Shown here in pieces: positions 53,931 through 64,000 of a stretch of DNA of 64,000 nt. Numbering within the stretch: the stretch's first letter is position 1; each line of letters starts with the position of its first letter. A program made the position numbers and the translations under genes. The notes beneath the pieces were generated by a model that ran no database searches, was not told the origin of the DNA, and saw only the letters and a list, made by a program, of their open reading frames with translations. Source of the stretch: Phragmites australis (lineage: Eukaryota > Streptophyta > Magnoliopsida > Poales > Poaceae); assembly GCF_958298935.1 (NCBI RefSeq), contig NC_084929.1, forward strand, positions 3,534,001 through 3,598,000. Reading direction: 5' to 3'.

Positions 53931-54752
53931 TTGGAGCTTGATTGGCTTTGTCTTCCTTCCACTACTACCACCGATTTTTCTTCTTCCATGACTACTAGCT
54001 CTTTCCAACATAGGCATCATCGTCTTGGTCATGTTTGTGAATTGAGTCTATCTTCATTAGTTTGTCATGATCTTTTAGGGTCTGTCTCAGGAGATGTGTC
54101 TTTAGATTGTCTAGGTTGTAAGCTTGGCAAACAGATTCACCTTCCTTATCCTCATAGTGAATTAATGTCTCAACGTCCTTTTAATATTGTTCACTCAGAT
54201 GTTTGGGGTCCGGTTCCCTTCATTTCGAAAGGGGGTCATAGCTACTATATTATCTTTATAGATGATTTATCTCGTCACACTTGGATTTATTTCATATCTT
54301 CTCGTAGCAAGGTGTTATCTCGATATAAGCGCTTTGCCACTATGATTCGTACTCAGTTTAACACACCCATTCATGTTTTTAGTGTTGATTCTGCTGGCAG
54401 TTTTCTTTCTAGGCATCTTCATTCCTTTCTGGCTGAACAGGGTATGATTTCTTAGTTCTCCTGCTCTGGAGCTCATGTTCAGAATGGCATTGCTGAGCAC
54501 AAGCATCATCATCTTCTTAAGATAGTTCGCAGGCTTATGATTGCCTCTTTTGTCCTACCTCATTTTTGGGTTGAGGCGGTCTCCATTGCCACATACTTCG
54601 TCAACATCCAACCTTCTTCTGCTCTCAAGGGTGGGAGTCCTTTTGAGCGTCTATGTGGACGTCTTCCTGACTACTCTTCTCTTGGTTTTTTTAGCTGTAT
54701 TTGTTACGTTCTTCTCATCCCCCCCCCCCCCCCCGTGAATGTACCAAACTGA
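53931..54752 (+). pseudogene. Copia-2 integrase
   Basis: GAG-pre-integrase HRHHRLGHVCELSLS and CLGCKLGKQ give the HHCC finger. The core has VHSDVWGPV (first Asp), HVFSVDSAGSF (second Asp, without the usual Asn-Gly) and QNGIAEHKHHH (Glu). A TAG at 54453 interrupts the core. A run of 16 C (about 54719-54734) lies near the end, causing a probable frameshift. Confidence 0.88.
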
Positions 54753-54987
54753 TCACTTAATCTGTTGAGTCTTTTTTGGCTATAGTGCTGAGCATAAGGG
54801 TTATCGGTGTTGGGATCCTGTTCCACGTCGGATGCGCATTTCTTGGGATGTTACTTTTGATGGGTCTCATCCCTTCTATCCTTGTACTTCTCCTTCTACT
54901 TCTTCTGCTTCCCTTGTCGAGCCATTGTCTTTTCTTACCTTTTTTGCCACACCCATCACTATTTCTTCTTCTCTTCCCTGAACACTG

Positions 54988-56709
54988 TTGGTGCCCTCTC
55001 CTGTTGTGCCTTCCACTCCTTTGGCCTCCACCTCACATGCTCCTCCTCCTTCTGACATTGTTGAGCATTTTCCTTTCCACTACACTCATCATTCCCATGA
55101 TGTCTCCCATCCTGTTGTGCCACCTTCTGATGAGCCATCTCCTTCCGGTGATTTAGTTCCTTCATCTCCTCCTCACTATTCTCTTCATGATCGTCATTCG
55201 ATTCGACCACCTGATCATTTTGGCTTTGATGGTGCTGTTCTTGCCGAGCCGTCTTCTTATCGTGATGCTGTTGTTCATCAGGAATGGCAACATGAGATGT
55301 CAGAGGAGCTTGTTGCTTTTGAGTGCACTGGTACATGGGATCTTGTTCATTTTCCCCTACATGTTCGTCCTATCACGTGCAAGTGGGTCTATAAGGTTAA
55401 GACCTGCTCTGATAGTTCTCTTGAGCGTTGCAAGGCTCGTCTTCTTGCCCATGGTTTTCAGCAGGAGCATGGTCATGACTACGATGTGACTTTTGCTCTG
55501 GTGACCCACATGACCACAGTGCATACTCTTCTTGTTGTTGCCTCTGTGTGTCAGTGGTCTATCTCATAGTTTGATGTCAAGAATGCATTTCTTAATGGTG
55601 AGTTGCATGATGAGGTCTACATGCACCCACAGCTAGGGTATTCTATTTCTGATGGCATAGTTTGTCGTCTCCGTCGCTCTCTGTATAGCCTTAAGCAAGC
55701 CTCTTGAGCCTGGTTTGAGCGTTTTTCTTCTGTGATCATTGCCGCTAGCTAGTGCTCATGATCCTACGCTCTTTGTTCACACTTCCTCTTTTGGTCAGAC
55801 TATTCTTCTCTTGTATGTTGATGACATGATCATCACATGAGATGATTCTGAGTATATTGCTTTTGTGAAGGCTCGTCTCAATGAGCAATTTCTTTTTTCC
55901 GATCGTGATCCTCTTTGTTACTTTCTTGGATTGAGATTTCTTCTACTTCTGAGAGTTTCTTTCTGTCCCAAGAGAAGTATATTCAGGATCATATTCATCG
56001 TGCTTCTCTCACTGATGAGTGCACTGTTGAGACTCTCATGGAGCTTAACCTTCAGCTTTGGTCCACCGATGGTGAGCCTCTTGCGGATCCCACTCACTAC
56101 CGTCGTTTAGTTGAGAGTCTTGTTTACCTTGTTGTCACTCGTCCTGACATTTCTTATGCAATACACATTCTCAGTCAGTTCATTTCTGCTCCCATTCAAC
56201 TCCACTATAGTCATCTTCTGTGTGTTCTGTGTTATCTTCGTGGGACTATCCCTTGTCATCTCTTCTTTCCACGCTCCAGCTCTTTACAGCTTTGTGCTTA
56301 TTCTGATGCTACTTGGGCTAGTGATCCTTCTGATCGCCAGTCTCTTTCTGCCTACTGTGTTTTCCTTTGTGGTTCTCTCATCGCTTGGAGGATTAAAAAG
56401 CATACTACAGTTTCTCATTATAGTGCAGAGGCCGAGTTGTGAGCCATGGCTTTGTTGACAACGGAGCTTAGTTGGTTACAATGGTTACTTGAGGATTTTG
56501 GTGTTTCGTCTTGTGTACCTACTCCTATTTACTCAGACAGTACAAGTGCTATCAGTATTGCTCAAGATCCAGTGAATCATGAGCTCACCAAGCATATTGG
56601 TGTTGATGCTTCTTACACACGGACACATGTACAGGATGAGGTGATTGTGTTCAATATGTTCATTCAGAGTTTCAATTGGCTGATTTCTTCACGAAGGCAT
56701 AGAGTATAG
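54988..56709 (+). pseudogene. Copia-2 reverse transcriptase and RNase H
   Basis: RT begins WQHEMSEELVAFECTGTWDL and ITCKWVYKVKT, then FDVKNAFLNGELHDEVYM, LYSLKQAS and, in a shifted frame, LYVDDMII, the catalytic YVDD. RNase H follows with DISYAIHILSQFISAP, YSDATWASDPSDRQSLSAYC, HYSAEAEL and SDSTSAISIAQDPV. Stops at 55567, 55705 and 55745 and several frame changes disable it. Confidence 0.9.
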
Positions 56710-56772
56710 CTCAGCACATGTCCTATCTCTCCAAACTCAGTGTGCTTGATCCTTCATGAGTTTGAGGAGGGT

Positions 56773-56864
56773 TGTTAGACATATATAGCATTTGTGTAAT
56801 ATTCCTATGTTATAAGGGGTTCCTTGCATATTGCCAACTGTACATCTATATATATTAGCCTATA
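56773..56864 (+). repeat. Copia-2 3' LTR, truncated
   Basis: TGTTAGACATATATAGC onward aligns with the 5' LTR up to AGCCTATA, then is replaced by the hAT-like sequence. Confidence 0.85.
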
Positions 56865-57377
56865 TAGGGATGGAAACGGATCGGATACGGATCGAATAGT
56901 ACACTTTCCACATTGCTATCAATATTTTAATTCGAATACGAATACAGATCCGAATATCCTCGAATACAAATACAAATTAGATAGTTTCAATACGAATCCG
57001 CATTCGGATATCTACTCAATCTTCGAAATTCATATCAGAAATTTAAATTTTTGGTCAAATTTGACTAAAATTTGATAACATTTAACTAACATTTGATAAA
57101 ATCGACTAAAATTTATTCCAATTTGATTGGGATAGAATTTTAAAAATTTTGTTTGAAATTCATGTCAGAAATTTAAATTTTTGGTCAAATTTTGACTAAA
57201 ATTTGATCAAATTTGACTTAAACTTGTTCTAACTTTATTGGGCCAGAATTTCGTTCACCTTTGAAATTTTGAAAACTTTAGTGAAATTTGGTTCTCTGGT
57301 TGGCGGATATGGATATGTCCATTTCCACTCTCGAATTCGGATATCCACATTTGAGTCCGAATCTCGAAAACGAATTC
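56865..57377 (+). mobile_element. hAT-like (Ac/Ds-type) terminal fragment
   Basis: It starts TAGGGATGGAAACGGATCGG, close to the Ac/Ds terminal CAGGGATGAAAACGG, followed by GGATACGGATC-type repeats common near hAT ends. No transposase and no opposite end are visible, because the Sirevirus-like element begins at 57378. It may be a non-autonomous element cut by that insertion. Confidence 0.6.
57025..57270. repeat. 130-bp tandem repeat, about 1.9 copies
   Basis: GAAATTCATATCAGAAATTT at 57025 and GAAATTCATGTCAGAAATTT at 57155 each start a unit rich in TTTGACTAAAATTTGAT. Confidence 0.9.
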
Positions 57378-58690
57378 TGAGAAACCAAGTTGAGATGTGC
57401 CTTGATTTGATTTTGATGAGTCATTGACAATGATCGGTTTGGTTGAGCTTGGTTGGCATGATCTTGTTTGTGCATAATTTAGTTTTTTGCTAACCCAAGT
57501 TGGAATTAGAGTTTCTGTTTCGAGTCCAGGAAAATGTTCTCACCGGAATATCCGGTGTGAGGAATGTCTACCTCACCGGAATGTCTGGTATTGTAATGGA
57601 GAATGCACCGGAGCTTTTCTGTCTAAAGGCAAAGCCGATACTGCTCACTGGAAGGTTTGGTGGTGTTCAAAAGGAGCACCCGAGTAATTTGAGCAGAGAA
57701 GAAATTCTTGGTGCCAAAATTCAAATGCTCATCGGATGATCCAGTGACACTTGGTCTACACACTGGACAAAGCATCGGAGGAATTCTTGCAGAAAGGATG
57801 CAAATCGTTGATTTGGAGAAAGTGACTGCACCAGATGATCCGATGGTGGCAGTGTGCACACTGGAGCTTCGCACCGGACTAAGTTTTGCAGAGAAGATGC
57901 AGAAGGAGGATCTGGCAGAGATGAAGGCACCGGAAGGTCCGGTGTTAGGAAAGAGAACATCTGGTGTTCATGATTGTTCTGGGATGTGCTGTGATCTATG
58001 GATTGTGTTTTGGACTAACTTGTGGTGGAGTTGTAAGAAGTTTGCTTGTCTCATGGTGTGTAGGTGATAGATGCAACTCGGCAGTCGACGGCGGGACGAT
58101 TGGGGCCAAGTAGGAGGATTGGTGCCAAACGATCAAGGAGGCCAGGCGGAGTCAAGGGTGATCCAAGCGGTACACGTGGAGGGCAAGCAAGGCATGGAAT
58201 GAAGGTTGATGAAGACAGCGTGTTGCCAAAGTAAAGCGAAGGGGATGCCGGTGCAAGTGACAAGGTGCCCCGAGGGATCAACAGCGGGAGAGACTTACCG
58301 GTGGTCAAGATCGCAAGATAGAGGACACGTGTCGACATCAGAGCGCTTGCTTCAGGTGGAAGTATGTTGCGGCTAGTCATGCTTTGAGAAGCGTGCTAGG
58401 GTTTCGCAGTTTGACCTCAAAACCGTGGGAGGACTGGAGGGTCACATGGCATTATCACGAAGCTTGTGTTGAGGTGAAGCGAAGTCGTGAAGACACTGTG
58501 AACATTCGATGGATGGAGCTTGAAATGGACAAAAATGCCCCCGTGGTTGGTGGGAGGGTATCGACAGGTGGTAGGTAGGAGGGGTACTTTGGGAACAAGA
58601 AAATTTGGCTTCCAAGTAGCTTCCCTAGGCCTATAAATAGAGGGGTAGGACTGTGAGAAACAGGTGAACCAGCCACATGAGTGCCTAGAG
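57378..58690 (+). repeat. Copia-3 5' LTR (3' part deleted)
   Basis: It contains palindromes CACCGGAATATCCGGTG (57541-57557) and CACCGGAAGGTCCGGTG (57928-57944) and degenerate copies near 57572. A TATA box CTATAAATAG lies at 58631-58640. Only about 50-65 bases follow the TATA box before gag coding begins, so U5 and the LTR end are missing. Confidence 0.78.
58631..58640 (+). promoter_or_regulatory. Copia-3 LTR TATA box
   Basis: CTATAAATAG, a strong plant TATA match in the expected place of the LTR; transcription would begin about 30 bases downstream. Confidence 0.75.
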
Positions 58691-58697
58691 ATAGGTT

Positions 58698-60002
58698 TTG
58701 GAGGAGATTGTGGACTCCCGCTATGAGATTCCTATCGCTCGCATCACTCAAGCTCAAATTGGACAGTACGAAGCCAACAAGAAGGTGAGAAACATTCTAT
58801 TCACGAGCTTGAGTTGCAATGAGTTTGACAGGGTCCAGCACCTCCGTACTACCCGAGAGATTTGGTCTACTCTGAGTGTCTTTCATGAAAGTACTAATCA
58901 GATTAAGGCTAGACGACAAAGCACATACAACCAAGAATATCAAATGTTTGTGCAAGACCCCGGAGAGTCTTTGGATGCGATGTTTGCTCGCGTTGATGGA
59001 ATTGTGAGCAACTTGAGATCTACTGGTGTTTTACCCTATTCTGACCATGAGAGAGCAATCAAGCTTCTCTATACTCTTGATCGTAGCATATGGGAAGTGA
59101 AGATCTCTAGCATTAAAGAGTCACCAAGTTATGAAAAATTGACTTGTGATGAATTCTTTAGCAAGCTCAAGTCCACCGAGATAGCCAAGGCGACTCGGAT
59201 TGGTCTTGGAAACTCCCTGTCTCAGAACATGGTATTGGTTTCCGGACTTAGCAGTGGCAACCAGTCTGGAGGTGGTTCTTCTTACGCTAACCCTTCTTCT
59301 GGTGGATTTGCTTTGTCCTCTTTGGTCTCTATCACAGAGGAGCAAGTGGGCGCGTTGGATGATGAGGACCTCATGCTGATTGTGAAGAAGTTCACCCGCT
59401 TCTACAACAACCACCGAGACAGGAGGAGAGGTGGTTCCCATGGCTGCTTTGAGTGTGGTGACACTACCCACTTCAAGGCAGACTGCCCCAAGCTCAAGAA
59501 GAGGAAGGATAGCGACCACGACTACAATAAGCACAAGAAGAAGAACAAGAAGCCCTTCTTCAAGAAGAACCGTGACAAGATGGCCAAGAGGGCGGCCAAA
59601 GCAGCTTCTAAGGCGTTCATGGTTGCTCTCAGCGACATCGACACCTCTTCTAGCGAGGAGGAGAGATTGGAGGAGGATGATCCGCAAGCAAAGAACAAGA
59701 AGAAGGCTAAGAACATCACTGGCCTCTGCTTCATAGCGGACGACAACAATGATGACAATGATCCCGAGCTTGACCCCTCCGAGGGGGCAGGACGAGGCCT
59801 GGAGAACAAGTGGCTCATCAACTCCGGTTGTTCATGCCATATGACCGGAGATGCATCATGGTTCTTCAGCCTCACCCCGATGAAGCAGAACGAGTACATC
59901 ACTTTCGAGGATGATCGGAAAGGAAGAGTGAAGGCCAAAGATATGATAAGAGTAAATGAGAGTTTTACTCTCAAGGATGTGGTCTTGGTGGAGCATCTGT
60001 GA
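58698..60002 (+). pseudogene. Copia-3 gag-protease, N-terminally truncated
   Basis: This open frame of 434 residues is the longest in the window. It has the UBN2 gag domain (TTREIWSTLSVFHESTNQIK, FVQDPGESLDAMFARVDGIV), a CCHC knuckle (CFECGDTTHFKADC), a Lys-rich stretch and an acidic stretch (about 59640-59790). The protease segment reads WLINSGCSCHMTGDASWF. The catalytic Asp of the D-S-G triad is Asn here, which should kill the protease. The gag start is missing: coding begins inside the usual ..IVDSGYE.. block. The frame ends just after the protease. Confidence 0.9.
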
Positions 60003-60647
60003 TATAATCTTCTCTTTGTATCTCAGTTGCTAGATGAGGACTCTTGGGTCTTCTTTCTTGTGAGCAAGGATGAAGTGTTCTCACACTTTCGGAGCTTGGC
60101 TTTGAGATTGTTCAAGGAACTCCCTGATGCATTAAAATCAATTCGCAGTGATAATGGCGCCGAGTTCAAGAACTATCTCTTTGATGTTTTCTATTTTGAG
60201 CATGGTATTGAGCATCAATTTTCTGCCATAAGTGTTCCTCAGCAGAATGGAGTGATTGACAGGAAAAATCGGACTTTGGTGGAGATGGCTAGAACGATGC
60301 TCGATGAGCATAGGACTCCTATGAAGTTTTAGGCTGAGGCCATTAGCACAGTGTGCTACATCTCCAATCAGATTTTTTTGCGCTCGATCTTGAATTTGAC
60401 TTCTTATGAGTTCTGCTTTGGGAGGAAGCTGAAGGTTTCACATTTGAGAGTTTTCGGTTGTCGTTGCTTCATCCTAAAGTGTGACAATTTTGATAAGTTC
60501 GAGTCGTGTTCTTCTGATGGTATTTTCTTAGGGTATTCTCTTCATGGTCATTCTTATAGGGTCTTTAATCTTAACAGTAACACCATCATGGAGTTCTGTG
60601 ATGTGACCTTTGATGAATCAACCCCTTATGCTAGTTCTGTCTTTTAG
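60003..60647 (+). pseudogene. Copia-3 integrase with internal deletion
   Basis: The reading LLFVSQLLDED passes straight into SWVFFLVSKDEVFSHFRSLA. Normally the GAG-pre-integrase finger and the first catalytic Asp (VDDFSR) lie between these parts, so roughly 100-140 codons are deleted near 60040. The rest is kept: IRSDNGAEFKN (second Asp), QQNGVIDRKNRTL (Asp where Glu is expected), then FGRKLKVSHLRVFGCRCFIL and GIFLGYSLHGHSYRVFN. Stops lie at about 60330 and 60645. Confidence 0.9.
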
Positions 60648-60665
60648 TGTGCAGGTGATCAGGAG

Positions 60666-62534
60666 ATGAGCGAAAGCATCTTTGTAGATGGCGACCTTCT
60701 AGCTCTCGGTGATGACGAGGATGATCCACTACTTCTCTCTACTACACTTGCTCCAGAGTTGGTTCCTGCTTCTTCTACCACAGCAGAGGGTCCTGCAGCC
60801 TCTACATCTACTTCGGTTGCCCTCGAGCCTGCACCAGTTGTGTTTGAAGGGGAGGTTCTGTCACGGCATGAGGCCCCTCAACAGATTTAGCGGTGACACC
60901 CTACACACATGATGATCGGAGATCTTGATGAGAGGGTAACAAGATCTAAGTCCACTTCTCATGCTCATTTTACTGATTCTACATTCATTGCCTCTTTTGA
61001 GCTCCATAATGTTGGATATGCTCTTTCTAATTCGAGTTGGGTCAATGCCATGCATGAAGAGCTTGAAAATTTTGAGAGAAACCAAGTTCAAGTCCTAGTA
61101 GAGCCACCCCCTAATGTTCACACCACAGGAACCAAATGGGTTTTCAAAAATAAACAAGGGGAGGATGAGTTTGTAGTAAGAAATAAGGCTAGACTAGTGG
61201 CTCAGGGTTTCACTCAGGTTGAGAGGATAGATTTTAGAGAGACCTTTGCATCCGTAGCTAGGCTAGAAGCCAATAGGATCCTCTTGCATTTGCGGCATCC
61301 CGAGGTTTCAAGTTGTACCAAATGGATGTCAAGAGTGTTTTTCTTAATTGTTTCATAGAAGAAGCGGTCTATGTCAAACAACCCCTAGGCTTTGAGCACC
61401 CTAAATACCCTCATAGAGTATACAAGGTTCAAAAAGCTTTGTATGGGCTTAAGCAGGCACCTAGAGCTTGGTATGATAGGCTTAGGTCTTTCTTGCTAGG
61501 GTGCGGGTATGTGATGGAGTCAGCTGATAAAACTTTGTTCACTCTCAGGCATGACAATGACTTCTTACTTGTTCAGATTTACATGGATGATATTATTTTT
61601 TTATGGCTCTTCTAATGCACTTGTGGCTAAGTTTGCAGAAACTATGAGTAGGGAGTTCAAGATGTCAATGATAGGCGAGCTCAACTTCTTCCTTGATCTG
61701 CAAATCAAGTAATACAAGCAAGGTACTTTCATCCACCAGACGAAGTACACCAAGGATTTGCTGAAGAAGTTTGACATGAGCGATGCAAAGCCCTTGGCGA
61801 CACCAATGGCTACCTTGACTATGCTTGATCCAGATGAAGATGGCAAGGAGGTGGACCAGAGGAAGTACAGGAGCATGATTGGCTCCCTCCTGTACCTAAC
61901 GGCAATGAGACCCGACATCCACTTTGCCGTCTGCTTGTGTGCTCGCTTCCAGGCTTCACCGAGGATGTCTCACCGCCAAGCTGTGAAACGCATTCTAAGG
62001 TATCTCAAGCACACTCTCGAGTATGGGTTTTGGTTTTCTGCTTCCTCTTCGCTTTCTCTTCGTGGTTTTTCCGATGTGGATTTTGCTGGTTGTAGAATTG
62101 ACGGGAAGAGTACCTCCGGTACTTGTCATTTCTTGGATACTTCTCTTATGTGTTGGTCTTCTCGTAAGCAGTCTAGCATTGCATAGTCTACTACTGAAGC
62201 TGAATATGTAGCTGCTACTAGTTGTTGCTCACAGATTTTGTGGATGGTTGCTACTTTGAGGGATTTTGGGTTGGATTTCAAGAGTGTGTCACTTTTGTGT
62301 GACAACACTAGTGCCATAAGCTTAGCCCACAACCCAGTTCAACACTCCAGAACCAAACATATAGATGTAAGATTTCACTTTCTGAGAGACCTCAATGAGA
62401 AGGGAGACATTGAGTTGAGCTACATAGACACCCAACACCAGCTAGCCGACATCTTCACCAAGCCTCTAGATGCTACAAGATTCGTCAATTTGAGGAGAGA
62501 GCTTGGTGTGCGCTATCCCTATGGCATTGTGTGA
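60666..62534 (+). pseudogene. Copia-3 reverse transcriptase and RNase H
   Basis: An acidic linker leads to RT: WVNAMHEELENFERNQVQVL, GTKWVFKNKQGEDEFVVRNK, LYQMDVKSVFLN, YGLKQAPRAWYDRL and the catalytic QIYMDDIIF. It continues with DLLKKFDMSDAKPLATPMAT and RNase H (GSLLYLTAMRPDIHFAVCLC, FSDVDFAGCRIDGKSTSGTC, TTEAEYVAATSC, KHIDVRFHFLRD, DIFTKPLD). It ends at a TGA at 62532-62534. A frame change at about 61290-61330 and another at about 61600, and TAG/TAA stops at about 60888, 61710 and 62186, break it. Confidence 0.9.
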
Positions 62535-63600
62535 GGGAGAGTTGTTCTTTGTTCATACTCTATCTTACTTTTGTTGCATGTATATTGCATCTCATCATGT
62601 AGATAATCATAGTAGTTGAGCTTTGATTTATATGTTTTTAGCATTTTCTTGTGCTAGTCTCAAATTTGGACTAAGTTGAGTAGTTGATTAGAGTAAACTT
62701 TTAATTTTAAGCTCTTCTTGATGCTTTGACATGAATTCATTTCAAGCAAGCTTGCTTTCTTTAGATGAAAATTGGCAATTTTATAAATCATGTAGACTAA
62801 GAAATGCTACATTCTTGATCACCATGTTCGTAATTGCTTTGACTTAGTCAATGCTTGTGTTAAGGCTAGTTTGATGGATATCTTGTTCTAGGTCTCTTGG
62901 TTCATGATAGTGGATTGGGGAACATTACTCTATATTTTCTATCTTTGTCAAATGTTTAGCTCATGATAGAATCTTAGGGGAACATGTGTTCTTGTGTCGC
63001 AAAGACACTACTTAATTTGATCTTGTGAAAAACTTGATAATTTGTGCAAATTGAATAATCTTGAAGAATCAAGTTTCTTATGCTCAAATGTGATCCAATA
63101 CGGTTGTCTTGAAGCCTCAAGGTGTTTGTCGTACCTAGTCGCGCGACACTTTTCTTGGATAAGAGGCAACTTGAGGATAAAATAAAATATTAAGAAAATG
63201 TGCCTATATGTTTAATCTTTTTAATCACTTGATCAAACTAAGTCTTGATTTCATATGTGAGCATTTGCAAAGCCTTCTACCATGAATTCTTGTATGCCTT
63301 GTTTGAGATTGAAGTTAGCTAGTTTTTAATGTTTGTATTATCTCGATACGAGTGGATGCTTATGTAGTCCTCGCTTTTAACATGATTTGGCTATGTGAAT
63401 TTAAATGTGCCAACTAATTCTTCAGGTTTAGCTTGTGTAGCTTAATGTTCTTGTGTCACGGTCTCTTTTTGAGCCTTTGTGAAATCGTGAGCTCCAATTT
63501 CTCTTTCCATAACCCTTTGACGCTTCTAGCTTGTGCAGATGCATTGAGTATACTTGTGAGAGCTTATAAGGTTTGCATGTTCATGCATTGCATAATGTTT
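62535..63600. other. Copia-3 3' region without a gene
   Basis: AT-rich sequence between pol and the PPT cluster. Some Sireviruses carry an env-like gene here; I see no such open frame or motif. Confidence 0.6.
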
Positions 63601-63622
63601 TATCCTTGATGTTTGCATCGCC

Positions 63623-63984
63623 AAAGGGGGAGAATATGCACAAAGAAGAGAATATGCACAAATATGCATCAACAAAGGGGGAGAAAAATATGCATTAAGC
63701 CTCAAAGAAGAATCTTGCATAATGAAAGGGGGAGAAAATATGTGAGAAAAATGAAATGTGTGCATTCATCAAGGGGGAGCATTTGTTTTTGAGCTTTTCT
63801 TGCTCTTTTGAGGTTTTTGGCTTGTCTTTGCCTCTATTCAGCTATATGTAACTCTTCTTATGCCAAGTGACATATCTTTGCTCTTTCTTGAGTTTTTGGT
63901 TACTTGGATGAGCTTCTTTTGTTTTGCCTCAAACCCAATTCTTTGTGCTTTGAGGGTTATCAATGCACTCATCAAGAGGGAGAT
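63623..63984 (+). promoter_or_regulatory. Polypurine tract cluster of Copia-3
   Basis: AAAGGGGGAGAA-type tracts occur at 63623-63634, 63674-63688, 63724-63738 and 63771-63780. A final AAGAGGGAGAT at 63974-63984 lies next to the 3' LTR. The last is the priming PPT; repeated upstream PPTs are typical of Sireviruses. Confidence 0.88.
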
Positions 63985-64000
63985 TGAGAAACCAAGTTGA
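63985..64000 (+). repeat. Copia-3 3' LTR (first 16 bases)
   Basis: TGAGAAACCAAGTTGA, identical to the start of the 5' LTR at 57378; the rest is outside the window. Confidence 0.92.

Larger units (their letters stand above)
51552..56864 (+). mobile_element. Ty1/Copia element with short LTRs (Copia-2)
   Basis: A 135-bp 5' LTR, PBS, gag, protease, integrase, RT, RNase H and a 3' LTR beginning at 56773 are all present on the plus strand. The 3' LTR matches for about 90 bases and is then cut by a hAT-like sequence at 56865. The LTRs are well diverged, so this is an older copy. Many stops and frameshifts break gag-pol. Confidence 0.92.
57378..64000 (+). mobile_element. Sirevirus-like Ty1/Copia element (Copia-3), 3' LTR cut by window end
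   Basis: The 5' LTR starts TGAGAAACCAAGTTGA at 57378 and the same 16 bases begin the 3' LTR at 63985. Between them lie gag-protease, integrase, RT and RNase H on the plus strand and a long 3' region with five polypurine tracts. Multiple PPTs and LTR palindromes of the CACCGGA...TCCGGTG type are known Sirevirus marks. Large internal deletions make the copy defective. Confidence 0.88.

Noticed and set aside
55187..56458. Leu/Val-rich frames suggesting membrane proteins in Copia-2
   Set aside because: They are off-frame readings of T-rich RT and RNase H coding sequence.

Overview
This is plant nuclear DNA, almost certainly from a grass (Poaceae). The evidence is the repeat families: a Tat/Grande-type Ty3 element with an antisense extra gene, MULEs carrying plant-mobile-domain (PMD) and GRF-type zinc-finger genes, an En/Spm CACTA element with a Ulp1-like domain, and a Sirevirus-like Copia element. 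I see no bacterial operon, tRNA, rRNA or CRISPR array. Nearly every reading frame is transposon-derived and broken. The only host-gene-like sequences are a small TOM6-like gene with a premature stop and a fragment of an ARIADNE-type ubiquitin ligase.

Layout. 1-~2.7 kb: the 5' part of a minus-strand Copia element (integrase core, protease, gag, PBS, LTR). ~2.97-24.85 kb: MULE1. It holds an ARIADNE fragment, a minus GRF gene, two plus-strand GRF-like genes, a PMD remnant and a minus-strand transposase. The transposase is split by a 14,023-bp Ty3/Tat element (9614-23636, TSD AGTTG). 24.85-28.27 kb: intergenic sequence with the TOM6-like gene and a LINE fragment. 28.275-39.741 kb: a pair of ~390-bp direct repeats that look like LTRs of a small non-autonomous element. 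MULE2 (28995-38590) is inserted between them with long TIRs and a 10-bp TSD. 40.208-51.025 kb: a complete-length CACTA transposon (TSD TTT) with a TNP2 transposase and a second gene ending in a Ulp1-like domain. 51.552-56.864 kb: a plus-strand Copia element with 135-bp LTRs, its 3' LTR cut by a hAT-like end (56865-57377). 57.378 kb to the end: a Sirevirus-like Copia element whose 3' LTR begins 16 bp before the window ends.

Relationships. The relative order can be partly read. MULE1 was present before the Ty3 element entered its transposase; the LTR-like element was present before MULE2; the short-LTR Copia was present before the hAT-like insertion, which in turn precedes the Sirevirus copy. 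The two MULEs share one gene layout: a transposase with SWIM and CCHC fingers, then a same-strand PMD gene, then plus-strand GRF gene(s) facing it, then a minus-strand GRF gene. Many premature stops are TAG at positions where CAG (Gln) is expected, as decay of CHG-methylated DNA would produce.
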